This document shows, one piece after another, positions 40,006 to 53,337 of a DNA stretch of 64,000 nt; the first letter of the stretch is position 1; each line of letters starts with the position of its first letter. The stretch spans positions 998,001 through 1,062,000 of the forward strand of contig WAEK01000003.1 in NCBI GenBank assembly GCA_011634665.1, written 5' to 3'. The notes under the pieces were generated by a model. That model did not search any database. It was not told the DNA's origin and saw only the letters and a list, made by a program, of their open reading frames with translations. A program made the position numbers and the translations under genes. The DNA is from Mortierella sp. BCC40632. Its lineage: Eukaryota; Mortierellomycota; Mortierellomycetes; Mortierellales; Mortierellaceae.

Positions 40006-41910
40006 ACGAGATAGAGCCCAAGGCTAGAAGGGCTAAAAGTACATTTTTGAAAAGAGAGCGAAGCCTCGGTAAAGCCCCCATTGAGTCTAATTCAGCGCGC
40101 CTACAGAAGCAAGAGAAAGTTCGACCGACGGGCGCAGGTCGCTCTTTTATTGGCTGATACTGTTAGAATTCTGTCCCCCTCCCAGACCTCATGGTTACTT
40201 TTCTTTATTTTGTGTGTCCAATTTAACGTCTCTTTCTTGAACAAGTTAAGGTCACTGCTGTGTCAACTATCATGCCCAAGTGTTCCTCTGCTTTGTCCAT
40301 CCTCATTTTTTTATTGAGACCCGTTCCCTGAATGTTTTCTTTTCTTCTTTCTTCTTTTCTTCATTCCCTCTTTTTCTTTTAAAGTTGACGTTAATGTCTA
40401 TCAACGAGTTCATGCCTGCTTCAAAGGACCTCTACTTTTGGTTGGCCAGTTCTCGCTCCCACACCATCAAACGTTTGCCCTTTCTCTCTCTCTCTCCTTC
40501 TCTTTCTTTCTTTCTTTCTTTCTTTACTTTTTTCCCTTGTGCACATCAATCTACCTTGGCTCCTTCGTCATGCGCGTGTGTATGAAAATCCATCCGTTAC
40601 CTCAACTTTAGATACTCACATCGTTATTCGAGAGAGACGCTTAGGATACCATCGGAGTTACTTAAGAAAAAAGAAAAGAGGTACGTATTGTATCTGGCGA
40701 AGGATCTGCACGTTTTAGCTTGGGAACGTTCCACCCTCATTGACATCCTTATTTCTCTTTCAATCTTAATGCAGAGATACATAAGGGCCCATTAGCAAAT
40801 TACGCCCAATACACCCGTCATGTCGTCATGTCATCTCGAGTGTGGGTTGATGATGATGTTCATGGTCCCAAGAGAAGCTTAGTGAGGTTACTGCAGATTC
40901 TTTTGACTTTTTTCCCAGTTGGAGCGCGAGTAGAATCAGAGAAGGATGCAGTTTATAGCATGAGAAAAAGGGTAGGAGAGTGGAGACTGGGGGTTGAAAG
41001 TGAGGTATAGGGTGATGAATAAGAAACAAAGCCATGTTAAAGCAAAAACGATGTATCTTTTTTTTTTTTTTTTTTTTTTGGAAAGCCATCATCCGGATTT
41101 GGATTTTGGATCTTGAATTGCGTCTCAATTAGGAACAATGAAGAAATCCGCATGGACCATGCTCATCCATTTCAGGCATCTCACTTGATCCTCTTTTGGA
41201 ACGGCCATCGACTCCAAATTGAGCAATAAGGTTTTTTTTTTTCTTTTGTTTTTTGGTCCGCACACACACACACACACGCACATACGCACGCATATTCACA
41301 CACACACAAAAAAAAAACATACACGTCGGCTCTGATAAGAATGATCCCTATTTTTTTTTTTTTTTTTTTTTTTTTTTGTATGGGAAAGAGTCGGCTCTAG
41401 CAAAAAAAGATAGGACAAAGCAAGTAGAGCAAAATTGATCGTCATAATCAAATTGCTCTGCCATTGCGCGTAGTCAGAAGTTAAAGGCAAGCGTCTCGAC
41501 CTAAAACTATGGCGGAGAACGTATGGAGAAAGATAGAAGGATGGAAGGGAGGAGAAGGATGGAAGGGAGGAAAGGAGGAAAATAATGGAGATTGGCTACT
41601 TTTGTGTGTGTGTGTGTAAATGGATGTATGTAGTCGCTGTTGTCCCGACCGCCTTTCAATGGCAGAATCAAGGACTCACGACAAAAGATTCCATTCAAGA
41701 ATGATGGATAGGGAAGGCTATGTAGCCGTGAGGATAGTGAGGTATGGGAGAGAGGAAGCTGGATGAAAGAGAGGAAGCTGAATGAAGGGGAGAGCGTGTG
41801 AAAAGTATTGGCAAGAAGGTGTAGTAAAATATGTTGCAGGTTGGAATGGTTGTGGTAAAAGTGCGAGAAGAAAAGACAAAAAGTGAAAGAAAGTGGGAAC
41901 AAGAGACCCA

Positions 41911-41918
41911 TTTTTATA
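41911..41918 (-). promoter_or_regulatory. Orphan TATA-like element, minus strand
   Basis: The minus strand reads TATAAAAA, followed downstream by a pyrimidine-rich leader-like stretch. About 200 bp further there is an ATG with five codons (MESFV) before a GTGAGT donor-like site. No downstream gene is recognisable. Confidence 0.25.
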
Positions 41919-42268
41919 CTTGCGATGCCACAATGTCGATAGCCAAGCTCCTCAAAAGGAATGAACCTGTCCCTCTTTGGTAGTGATGCGTTGGCCAATG
42001 GGATCTTGATCCATTCGTCGGGATGTGAGCCTTTTTTGTCGCGGGATGTAGAACCCAATTTCTGGAGGGAGAAGCCATGGCCAGACAGTGTTCCTTTCCT
42101 CAATCTCCTCCTCCCCCTTGCCTCTAAACCCTGAAGGACCACTGGAGGGTCAGGCTTGACAGGCATACCATCATCCTCTATAGTTGGAGACTCGTTGATC
42201 ATTTCATCACAACCGTTGGAGCGAGTCAAGTAGTGGCGATTTAAAATCGAATCTTGGACACATTTTGT
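41919..42268 (-). other. Exon-like open frame, unrecognised
   Basis: A frame of about 116 codons on the minus strand with ordinary amino-acid composition, unlike the S/L or K/R frames around it. It is preceded by a good acceptor (TTTTTGTAG at 42269-42277) and ends at a possible GTATAA donor. It includes KCVQDSILNRHYLTRSNG and PDEWIKIPLANASLPKRD. I do not recognise a family. It could be an isolated or decayed exon, or chance. Confidence 0.25.
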
Positions 42269-42774
42269 CTACAAAAATCATAAGCAGGGCACTGGCGACA
42301 TTCCTATAGACAAAGCCATGGTCGTGCCAAAGAGTCAGTAAAAGAGACAATATTTTTTATGGTAGACTACTGTTGATTAGTTGGGTGCAAGTACAATACT
42401 GAGCTATGAAGAAAAGGATTAAGGTTGGGAGTTCCGCCCGCCAGTCGGGTATTACCCATGGCCACCCTTCCAAAGGAGAATTCAAGAGCATATTTAGTGT
42501 GCTCACTCAACAAAACGCGCAGTGCAAAATATGCACGTCACCCAATGGCAGATTGAGAGACCTCCCCATGGAACCCATAAATGGGTGGATTATGCCGTTC
42601 GGTGTTCCTCTTCTTTTTATTTTATTTTATTTTTCACCGCGTGGCACGAGAGGTCCCTAATCGAGTCTTGGGATGGAAAGCATGTGCGGGATAAAGGATG
42701 CTGCGGCGGCGGCTGCGGGGGAAGAGTATCATTGCCAAAGTAGAGATGGGCGCACAGCCAAGGGGTGTCTGGCC

Positions 42775-42785
42775 TATATAAAAAG
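42775..42785 (+). promoter_or_regulatory. Orphan TATA-like element, plus strand
   Basis: TATATAAAAAG on the plus strand, followed by about 250 bp of leader-like CT/CA-rich sequence. It faces the 3' end of OPT2, and no gene starts downstream. Confidence 0.3.
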
Positions 42786-43213
42786 GACTGTGCCTGGATA
42801 TCCTGTAGCCACCTTTTCCGACCTCACCTCTAATTGACGTGTCTCATGCGAAGAAGAATAAAAAACTACTCCACAGCCACAGTCATAAATATACTTCCTT
42901 TCCTCATCCTTCAGAAAAGGCTCCTCGCCCTGACCTTCGTGACGCCACCAATCACTGACTCTTACTCTTGCTGTGCTCTCCTCGTGCCATAATCTGTCAT
43001 TCATAACTACAACCAACACAAACAAGCCAAACCCTTCGGATAGTATGTATTAGAGCAAAGAACAAAACTTTTTCCTTTTTTTTTTATTTGTACACTGAAG
43101 AAAAAAAAAAAAAAGCAAGAGGGTTTCATGGTTCAAGGGAAAGAGACTAATTAGAGGTATAAACGACCGGATCCATTGTTTTTTTACGCGAAGCCCTGCT
43201 CCGTTTGCCAAAT

Positions 43214-45538
43214 TTATTGTTCAGGCAGAGGAGCAGCAGGGTAGTAAGGGTTGCTCTCGAGTGGGCAGAGATCATCACGAGTACCCCACCATGGAACCAT
43301 GGCAGCATCACGGATCGTAAAGATAAAGAATGAAAGCAACACCATGAAGGCCACACCCGAGTCAAAGGCGGCAGACAACACATAGGTGTATCGCAAGTGC
43401 CATTCGGGGTGGTAACGGCGAGCAAAGAACTGGAAGAGGAAACCCAAAGCCAACCAGTTGGTGTAGTGGTAAGCCTGAGCAGGAGGCATCATACCCGTCG
43501 CGGCCAGCAGGACGGGAATGTGGACATACTGGAGCCACGAGTTGGGGAACATCTTCTTGAGGAAGTAGAAGGGGATGGGAAGGACAAAACCGATCAAGAA
43601 GAAGTAGTTGATGGCATTGTACATGGACGAAGGACCAAACATGCGGTTGGGCGAGATGACACCCCAAATGACCGAGGCCGAGTAGAAAGTGTTGGCTGAG
43701 GGGCAAGAGAAGAGCTTGTTGTTGGGCGTGCAGACATCCTTTTGGGAGCTAAGGAGCCAGTTGGCAGTCAACAAATTGACAAGACCAGCAATGACAGTTC
43801 CGAGGAGCTGGGCCCAGAACATGGCACGAGGAGGGATCTTCATGTAATGACCGAGCTTCAAGTCCGAAGTGAACAACATAGCCTGGGCCATCGAAATGTA
43901 ACCGAGAGTCTTGAAGGTGACGTTGGCAATAGGACGGCCAGGAAGGATATAACCAATAACGTACTCGGTGATAATGTTGAGACCAGGCTGCTGATTGGTA
44001 ATAGCCTGAATAAGACCGACAGGCAGAGCAAAGATGGCAGCCAAGGCGATCGAGAGGAGAACACCCCACCAGGGGAGCTTGTAGTCCCAGACCTCGCAGG
44101 TAACGATGGCGGCGATAGTCATGATAACGAAAAGGGCGCCATACCACCAGTCAGGAACCTCAGGGTAGGCCTGCATGAGCTTGTGATGGATATCTTCAGT
44201 GTGCTCGCGGGATTGCTTCCACTGGGCAACCAACTTGTGGCGATGGTACAGCCAGGTGTGGGTGATCATGGACGAGAGACCAGCGAAACCGATACCGTAG
44301 GTCAAGGCAAAGAAGGTTGAGATGCGGAGATCTCCATAGGCGGCATACTTGACCTCGTCCAAGACGTTGTCGGTCAAGATCTCCTTGACCCTGTAACGGT
44401 TGCCATCGTCCCTGAAGAGCGAGGGAGTCAGGATAGGGAACTTCTTGGCCTCCCACAAGTTGGTGTAGTAGGCAATGGGGACCATGACCCAGGCGATGAG
44501 GAAGAATCCGAGACCAATGTTGACCTGGGCCCACCAGGGGATAATCAAAGGCGAACCCAAGAAGGCAACAATGTTGTTCCAGTCCAAGGAGATGGCACCG
44601 ATGCCCAAACCACCGGCACCGGTGAGCTGAGAGAGAACAAGGTTGTCGGGCTTGATCCAACAGATCCAAGCAATGGAAGAGAGGACAGGGAAGAGGAAGC
44701 CAGGAATCCACTGGTAGCAGAACATGGCAAGGGTGGCAGCCAAGAAGAACTTGAAGCGAGACCACTGACCAGGCTGCAAGTTCTCATCTTGGTGAAGGGT
44801 GTTGAAGAGGGCGACCTGGACCAAGTTGGCGGGCCAGATCATAGCAGCGGGGTAGACAAGGTAGCGACGAAGGACACCAGCCATACCATAACCCAACATC
44901 TGCGTGCAGAGAATGAGCAAGAAGTTGGCCAAGAAGCCAAAATCCTGGAGGTAGAACACCTTCTGGATAACAATGATATCAACAGCGTAGGCGGTACCAC
45001 CAGCACAGTTGGCAGTCAAAGCAATCAACACGTGCTCCTTGACGTTGAATGGACCAGGGTTGAGGCGACCAGAGGGGAGAGTAGCAGCCAAGAATTTACC
45101 AAAGGGATATGACAGCAACTGGATGACCAAGGTTGAGATGGTCATGGGCTGGGTACGGAACCAGCTATAGAGAAGAGGTGGTCGATTCATGTAAGTTTGT
45201 TGACTCTAAAGATATCATGCTATCCTCGTAGACGACTGAAACAATCATGAGGGGCTGACGAATCGATTTTTTTAAAGCACGGGTAGGGTTGGCAGGGAGT
45301 GTTGCTCTTACAAAAACTGGTTGAAGAAGGACAGGACAATAGCAAAGACAACAGCCATCAGCCAGAAACGGAAAGTCAGGACGGGCATGCTGGGGTCATC
45401 CTTATTGGAAACGATGGCAGCAACCTCGGGAATAGGAGAGTTCTCTTCTTCCTCAAGGGCGATCGAGGAGCGTTCGACATCATACTTCTCGTCGACAAAC
45501 TCCTTCTCAGTGGGGTATTCAAGCTTTTGCTCGGACAT
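43214..45538 (-). CDS. OPT oligopeptide transporter, copy 2
   Basis: A paralogue of the upstream OPT gene, also 725 aa. Exons 45312-45538 and 43214-45164 have exactly the same lengths (227 and 1951 nt) as in copy 1, and the intron interrupts the same codon; the intron is shorter (147 versus 273 nt). The N-terminus starts MSEQKLEY and the NPGPF and KIPPRAMFWAQLLGT signatures are intact. Copy-specific segments are the loop RDDGNRYRVKEILTDN, the stretch SSQKDVCTPNNKLFS and the tail ending PYYPAAPLPEQ. Because the middle of the gene is close to identical at the DNA level while other parts differ, recent duplication or gene conversion is likely. Substrate unknown. Confidence 0.95.
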
Positions 45539-46411
45539 GATGGAGGTGTGTCGGCGCTGACAAAATGACAGCGTAGGAAAAGGGACAGTTGAGGCGGAGC
45601 AAAGGAAAGATGTAAAGAGGAAGGAGTTCCGGTGGTGAACAAAAAAAAAATGGATGGAAGCGAGTGAGGCGGAAGAAATGACGGGATGAAAAGTTGGGTG
45701 AGAGAGGAGGAAAGGGAAAGAGGGAGAGTGGTCCTGAGGTGTGAATGGCACTGCCTGAGGTGAAGAGAATCGGGGAGGTTAGGTGGTTTTATATTGAACG
45801 GCGAAAAGGGGGGAAGCGAGGAGAAGTGCCCCTCTCACTCACTCCTTTGCTTACTCGCTCGCTCTCGGATAACAGAGTTGAGGGACGCTGGCTCATCTTT
45901 CGAATTTACTTTCGCTGGACGTTTGTTTGTTTCGTCTCTTCAAAGGAGGGTGAATGAGCGAAGCAACGAACAACAGGGTTTGGACAACAACGATGTGGGC
46001 AACGACGTGGTCGGGAGGCAATTTTGCAGCCAGACACTCTATACGACTGAATCGAATGTGTCCCCTCTCTTTCTCTCTCCTCACTTTCTCTTCTCTTTCT
46101 CGCTCCTTCTTTTCTCGCTCTTTCCCACTGCTTAACGCAAAAACATCGACACTTCAGAGGACTGCAACCACCTTGCACGGGCTGTGGACTAAGGAGTACT
46201 GCCTGAAAGTTGAGCTTTTACTGCCCGCGAGACTGAATGGAGAGGTATCACATCGGATGGCGCATGCAGGGTTTTCTGGGGAAGGTTTCCCCTAACTATT
46301 ATCCTTCAGGACGAGGGAAGACGTTGGCGCCCTAGACAACATATTTCTCTCTTGCTCTCTCATTGTGAGGGATAGAAGGGTGGTGCTGGGAAGGGGCTAC
46401 TTCTATCGGGC

Positions 46412-46447
<36 letters not shown>

Positions 46448-49400
46448 TTGCTTCGCACAACCATCCCAACTTTGGTGCTCAGTTAGTTCACTTGTGCTAA
46501 TCCAAACGGTGGGCACCTTCCTGCTTTGGACAACCCACATGGACAACATACGAGCGAGAGCAATAGTCCAGCTGGCTTCAAATTTCACCGATGGTAACAC
46601 CGAGTCTGTCCAGCAGGATTGTTTACTCACCACATTCGGCCAATGTAATGAGAGACCTTGTCCAAGGGAGGGGCCAGGCCTCTCGCCCTTTGCTCTACTA
46701 GCACTGCCAATACTTCCTGCCCTTTACCATATTTCTTAAGGTATTTTGGGCCCTATGTCGTCCCCAACATGAACAAGAGTGTCCTACCGATGCTATGAGA
46801 TTCCACTTGCGCGAAACAGGATCATACTCCTCAGACAATCTGTTGACATGGATGGCCCTGTTCTATCTCGTTTTCTTCATCTTTTGGCCGTCTCTTGGGG
46901 TTGCCATACTCGTACTGCCAAAGATACCCTATGCCCTCCCTCCCCCCCTCCAAAAATAGGGACCGACGAGCGCCAAGGTGGCTGGTTGGTGCAATACACG
47001 AATCCGACTCGAGCTCCCCCCTTCCCCTCTCTCTTTCTCTCTCTCCCCTCGCTCTGAGGGGATAATAGTCCAAGCTGCCTTGTGCAGGCAGTGCAGCAGA
47101 AGTTCATGCCTTGCCCTGCCTCACTTCCCTCATCTTGCAGCAAAAGGAGCATAAGGGAAGATAAAGGCGAGACACAAAGAAGCGTTAAATCCAGAGTTAA
47201 GGTAACCTGCCGAATTTCCCAGGGCATCCTCTGGTTGGTCGTACACACAAGGTGATATTGCTCATTTTAGCATTCAGCTCTTTTTTGTGTCAATAACATG
47301 AGGGTACACCGATTGGGTATACAAAACAACAACAACAACAACAAGGCACGAATTCGCATTTGTCCAGTTTGGAGCAAACCCGCCCGAGACAAAAGTTTGC
47401 TCGAGGAGGGGAACAAGAGAACTGTCAGAACAAAAATGAACTGTATTTTTTTTGTGTCTTCCTTTCAATGACTCCTATGGTTTAGGTCATGCTGACCCTT
47501 CCTTCTTTCCTGGGAGACGAGATTTCCAGTTATTGACGAGCACGCAATAGGGTTTGTTCGCCTGGACTCAAGAGAGCACCTCGATGTGTCCATTTCCGAA
47601 TTGCCAGAGTTGATTTGGATCACAACATGGAAACATCTGGACTCATGGAACTAGTTCGGGAGGGCGTAAGTTTGTCCCATTCCTCTTTACCAGGAACACG
47701 CTTAAAACAAATAACATCAATCAAACAAAAGTAATCTAACAGGGCGAATTCTTTTAATTTGATTTGGGTGCTCGAGAACCAACACAATCAAGCAGCTGTT
47801 CTGGACTATGTACGAGCTTCAAAGGACGGCAGACTTGACGGATTTTTTGGGTAACCGTGGTCCGAGAAACTTGCCCGGTGGAAACCCACCTACACAAGGT
47901 CTGGGCTTCGAAATGGAAGCGGATCCGAAGCGGAGCGCATGACTAGAGAACCTTGGAAGTAGCTCATTTCACTCGCTCTTTGCATTGCTCCAGCAACAAC
48001 TCCGTCCATTTCAAGCTCCTGCAATGGCTCAAGCCATGAAGCTTGCTCTGCGCGCGTCTAACCAATGGAGATGCTGGAGGCTGTCCCGGAATCGATTGAG
48101 GAGAACCCTTTCCCTTTAGATCAGCACAATAGATAGGAAGGCCGGTAGGGTGGGACACCACTAACAAGAGACTTTTTTTTCAGCTACCTCTCATTGTCCC
48201 AAGACGCTTAGGCTTCGGTCTGGTCTCTAGCGGGTGAGGCGAGGAAGGCAGTCTAGGAGAGCTTACCTCGGTACCTCGGTGCTCTCGCTCAACCTTCTTT
48301 TTTTTTTCCCAAAAGGGCTGCCCAGTTGCAACGAATCGGAGTCGTTCCACCACAAATGTGAGAACACACATGAGCCCTATGAAGGAAAAAGTATGATAGG
48401 GTTGACAAAAAATGTTCCCAAAACAGCATTCTGCAAGACCTTCTTTGGTCCTTGCTGGGCGGAGGGACCGCGCTCTCTATCGGATTCATCTATCTCTAAT
48501 CCATCAGCAGTGTCCTGGGACACCACTTTCTCACCCTTCCTCCCTCAAACGCACAAAACACTTGTCACGCGGGCCGGACGACACAAAAAAATACATCAAC
48601 AACGGACAACAAAAGCCAGCAGACAACAGACAACAAATGGAAAAGGAGCTCTCTCTCCCTCTCGCAACTTGCAAGAAAGCAAAAAAGGACTCTTTGTGGG
48701 AAACACAAACGGATGGGATAGGCCTAACGGACAATGCCTATCCCGAAGTCTTCTTGTTCAGTGGGCTTTATTTTTCCTGGGTAAATAAGATCGAGCAAAA
48801 GGACTACCAGCCCTGCACTGCTGCATGGAAGCTGTAACCAGGAGGTTCATCCGGACAGAGGGAGAGAGCAGGAGGAAGAAAATGGGGCGTATCCCTCGTG
48901 TTGATCGCAACAGACTGAGTGCATGTGGTCGCTCTCTCCTCCGCTCTTCCTTCTCCCTCCCTCGGCGTATCCGTGGCGTTGATAGTAATACCGAGCAGTA
49001 AGACGATGTTGTGCTTGGAGAGAGAGAGGGTGTGTATGTATGTGTTGGTGTGTACTCACTCCCCCCCCCCAGCTGCCTCGTCAAAAAAGAAGGGTCGAGT
49101 CAAGTTTTTCTTCCGCCTCTTCCTTCTCTTGAGTACCAATTCTCACACAATTCGCCCCTTCCCTCCCTCCCCTTCACCACTCGTTTTGTAGACTTGGTAA
49201 ATGAAGAGATCCGATTATCCAAATCTCAGAAAGTTGACCTTGCAATAATAATAATAAAAGAAATGGTTCTGTTCTTTCCATGGGGTTTTAGGAGTGCAGA
49301 GCTCATGCAACCTTCGATTAACATGTACTTTGTATTCGCCCCATTCCTTTCCACACTGATCGCCAATCAATCGATTCCTTCCCCCATGAAAATGGACTGG

Positions 49401-52400
49401 CATCTATGCAAAAGGCATACTCGCTCTTCTTGTGATGAGAGCGTGAATGAAAAGACAGGCGGGGCTAGGTTGTGTGTGTGTGTGTGTGCAATTTGGGTGA
49501 TATTCAAATGGACAGTAGGAGACATGAGAGGCAAGAGGCAAGAGGCAAGAGAAGTGTTGCCTTTGCTTGATCGAAAGGGTGTACTGTGTACACAAAGGTA
49601 CAAAAACCACAAAGTTTGCTGCATCTCATGAGAAAGTGTTGTTTTTCGGGTTGGATGGATAGCACCATTTCCATTTTCTATGAATCGGTCCAATTGAAAA
49701 AAGAAAACAACACGGATGTTACAAAGGGCTGAGGAGGGAGGAGGGGGGTGATGACTCTGGACCAGTCAGCATCCTCGGTAATTCTCACCATCCTTTCTTG
49801 TCTCTTCTCGTTTGCGGAGTTGAAGTCTTTTTTCTTTTTTCGGTTGATTTCTCTCTCTCTCTTTCTCAACCTCTTAGCGCCCCAGGTCCCTCCTTCTCTA
49901 TCTTCGCATGCTGTGGTGCAACCATAGTACTGTACACGCTTCTTTTTTTTGTTTGTTTTTTTTTTCACACGACCATGTCTAGCTCTAATCTGACACTGAC
50001 ACAAGCAATGTGTTATTGCTCGGGTGTTCATGGAAAGAGGGGAGAGGGAGAGAGAACATATCTGACGTGATGTTTTATCAGTCTAGAGAATCTCTAGGCC
50101 TTGCATGTCGCGTGGAGGAGGGGAGAGAGAGGATCAGCCAAAAAGGCAAAAGGCCATCTAGTATTTTACAATCTGCGATGTCGGAAGATGCGGGGGCTAA
50201 TACTTGACGCGGAAAAAAAGAAAGAGATAAAAAAGAGTATATCAAGAAGAAAGCCATTGTCACCGCCAAAAAAAAAAAAAAAAAAAAAAAAGGAGACTCC
50301 TTTTGGTGTCCGAGCATTATTCGAGGGTAGGGAGAGAGTGCGTGAGAGAGAGAAAGAAAAAGACCTTTTCCTGGACAAGAATTGCCCCGCGCCGCCTTTT
50401 AGAGAAACATACTAGGAAAAAAAAAAAACAGGTCCTGATGGGAAAATAGGTTCCAGGCACTGGACAAATCAAATGCTACCATAACCGTCTCTCTCTCTCT
50501 CCTTCATTTCACGTTTTCTCTCGAACAAGTTCCGTGCATTGGGAAAGGAACCAACAAGAGGAAGTGAGAGAGAGAGAGGAGAGGCAATCTTGACTGGTTT
50601 GCTCTTTTTCCAGGAGCACTCAAGGGAAAGAACAGAAGAGCAAGAGCAAAGAAATGGACCTAGCCCCTCCAGAGTGAGCCTTTTTTTTTTTTTTTTTTTT
50701 TTTTTTGAGAAGAATGAAAAGCAACAATCGTCAAACAGGAACAAACACCCAGTATGTACTTTACTTACTTTCAGCTTAAGGTAGTAGAAACATAAGGGAA
50801 GCAAAGGGTGCTAGAAGCGAGGGGGAGGGGGAAGAGGCCAAAGCACACCCTCTGGTTTTCTTAGTGTCGTACGACATCCGAAGTAAAAGAGCAAGGGAAG
50901 AGGAGAGAGAGAGACTGCATCTGCCGAATCGGAGCGCATCCGAGGGTGTTTGTGAGAAATGTGCATGACCTGCTTTTGAAAGGTGTCGGTACTAAATGCC
51001 TGTCGCGAAGAGAGCGAGCGAACGAGCGAGAGAAAGAAAGGGAAGGAGAGAATGAGCAAAAAGTCAAAGACGCATCGGGGAGGTTGGATGATGCCAACAC
51101 ACAAAGACTTGATGCGATCGAAAGGGGCTCTCTTTCTTTTCTGGATGAAGTTGAGAGCGACGTGCAGGGACGTCGTATGACGAAGCAGTGGCCCTGACAA
51201 AGCAGCTCACACATGGATGGGATGGAGTTCTGCTCATCTGTAGTGTAGGTCAGCAAATCTGTCGTCACTTCTTTTTTTTTCTTGGTTCTCCTGGCAACAG
51301 AATTCTACTCTCCCTGTCTACGTGCAGGTGCTCTTCCTAGGAGAAGACCTAGGAAGGAGTAGTTTAATCGATCACGCTCCCTCCTCTCTGACCTATTCTT
51401 TTTTTTCTTTTTCTTTTGCTCGCTTCAGCTCTTTGGCATTTCCCGCGTGGTTTTACTTTCCATTCTATTTCCGCATGGCCTACTCAGCATACCAAACAAA
51501 GCTGCTGCATTTTCTTGAAGGAAAGAGAACAAGAGCGAGAGATGCAGCATAGTTAATTGAAGCATGCCTCTTCTCTTTTCTTCTCTTCTCTTTGTCTCTC
51601 ATCTTCCACCCCCTTTCGTGTTTCCAACATTGGACCTGCAGTGGCGTATCTGGGCGGAGAAGTCATTAAAAAAATGATGTTACAAACAAAGAGAACTCTG
51701 CCCTAATTTGAACGGAATCGGGAGCGAGTGGGAGAGGGATGGAGAGTTAACCCCAAAACATCGAGTCAGAGAGTTAGGGGGGAGAGGAGGAAGAGATGTA
51801 GAGAGGAGGGAGAAGGCGGTAAACTACAAACAGATCGTTGAGCCGAGTTTCGACTGTTAGGGTGGATTCGTCAGACTGCAGCCTGGGTCTGTCCGGCGGG
51901 AGGGTTGGAGAGAGAGAGAAAGGGTGACAACAACCGAAGGTTCAGGCACGTAAACCTTCTGATCCATCTGTTTTGTAGGTAATCAACCCTCAATCTGTGT
52001 CCCTGCGCGCACACACCCTTTCCGCCTGCAGAAACCATATTACGAACAACGTGAATGTAATCGTCGGGGACTCAACCACCAACAACAACAACAACAACAG
52101 CAACAACAACGATGGCGCAGACCTGGGTCGATGAAAACAGAGGGAAAGGGAAAGGGGAAGAGAAAGGGAGGGAGAATGTCGCCCGGGGGCTGCACTAACA
52201 TTAGTGTTGACAAATTGTGTGCGTGCGCGTGTCCATTGCAATTTATTGCAACAGGGGGGGAAGAGAAGAGAGTCGTGCAAAATAGCTTAGCCAACAAGCA
52301 CATTTGCTCTGTATGACGTCCCTTCATTCCGTCTAAGAGCGGGAATCATCGAGTCCGTGACATAAAGAGTCCATGATTCTCGAAGGGCTCTTCAGGGGGA

Positions 52401-53337
52401 AAAGATCGAGGTTGCGCGTCGCTGCAGGGGTAGCGAAAGAAACGAAAGAGAGAGCAAGAAACGAGGTTCATTCGCATTTGCCAAAGACTCGAGTCACCTT
52501 GAGAGCCAACACTCAAGCCGCTTTGTTCGAACATCAATGACCTTTTTTCATCAACGCCATCCACGCGTTTCTAGGGCTCAGACCGGAATGACTTGGGAGA
52601 TCGTCTCCATGCACGCACAAATGGTTCATTAAAGCTATTTGTAGCAATAGGTCAGTTTACCACTGCCGCGGACAATTCGAGTCCAGGCCCAGTAGGATGT
52701 ACTAAATGTAGGACCAGCCCGTAGCGGATGTCGCACCGTGTTGCGCACAGAGTACCACGCAGAACAAGGTAGCTCGTTCTTCAGGTCAGGTCAGGGATGA
52801 TCAGGCGCTGGAAGGACAGTGGTCGCGTCGGCATCTGGTAGGACAGGGCACTGACAATCCACTAATGATACGAAAGTATTGAGCCTCCACACACTGTCCA
52901 AAATGGATGACGAGGTGCTCAAAAATAGCCAGGGGGCGACGTAGCCGAGCGCAAAGGTTTCCCTTTTCCGTGTACTCTTGGCTAGAACGAAAAGAGCCAG
53001 ACTCTTTTGTTTCGCGTTTCTTTCTAGGCCCAGAGGTTGCGAAATATTTTTCCTAGTTTTTCTAGACGGAGAACATCTTTCTGGGAGTAAGGGGGAGTTT
53101 CTCTCTATTCCCCAGGGTTCCTCGGTGCCTCGGATCTGACGACTTGGCAAAGGATTTTGACTCTCCCATCCGTCGTCCACTGGGCAATACACGTGACTTT
53201 TCGAGGCAGCAAGCTATTGGTTCGTCTCCTGAAGGGGGTCCGTCTCATCATTACTGGCTCATCCATCCACACGACGGACAGTAGAACGATTGCTCATTTC
53301 TCTCCTCTCCTTCTCTTTTGCACACCGGATACTCGAC
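45539..53337. other. Gene-poor stretch of ~7.8 kb
   Basis: Between OPT2 and the ALYREF-like gene I see no supported gene on either strand. The stretch holds GA tracts (46420-46447), AAC repeats (47325-47343, 52079-52110), A or T runs (50267-50290, 50681-50706), and short frames of normal composition but no known family. One such frame is plus strand about 47497-47654, encoding EHAIGFVRLDSREHL. No terminal repeats or transposase motifs were noticed. Confidence 0.5.
45787..45793 (-). promoter_or_regulatory. TATA box of OPT2
   Basis: The minus strand reads TATAAAA (within AATATAAAA) about 250 bp upstream of the OPT2 ATG. Confidence 0.45.

Larger units (their letters stand above)
38967..43213. 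other. Spacer between the two OPT paralogues
   Basis: About 4.2 kb. It contains the OPT1 promoter, a (TG)n microsatellite and many T/A runs. It also has two TATA-like elements pointing away from each other (41911 minus, 42775 plus) and an exon-like open frame between them. I recognise no complete gene. Confidence 0.55.

Noticed and set aside
42240..42360. Possible transposase (TnpB/Fanzor-like) C-terminal remnant on the minus strand
   Set aside because: A weak resemblance spread over two frames; no zinc-ribbon cysteines or catalytic motifs could be found upstream.
46365..46739. Plus-strand frame of 124 codons starting MRDRRVVLGRG
   Set aside because: It runs through a GA microsatellite, has no homologue I recognise and no supporting splice or promoter signals.
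52640..52710. A TTCGAGTCC box resembling a tRNA T-loop
   Set aside because: The flanking bases do not form a T stem and no A box or acceptor stem is present.
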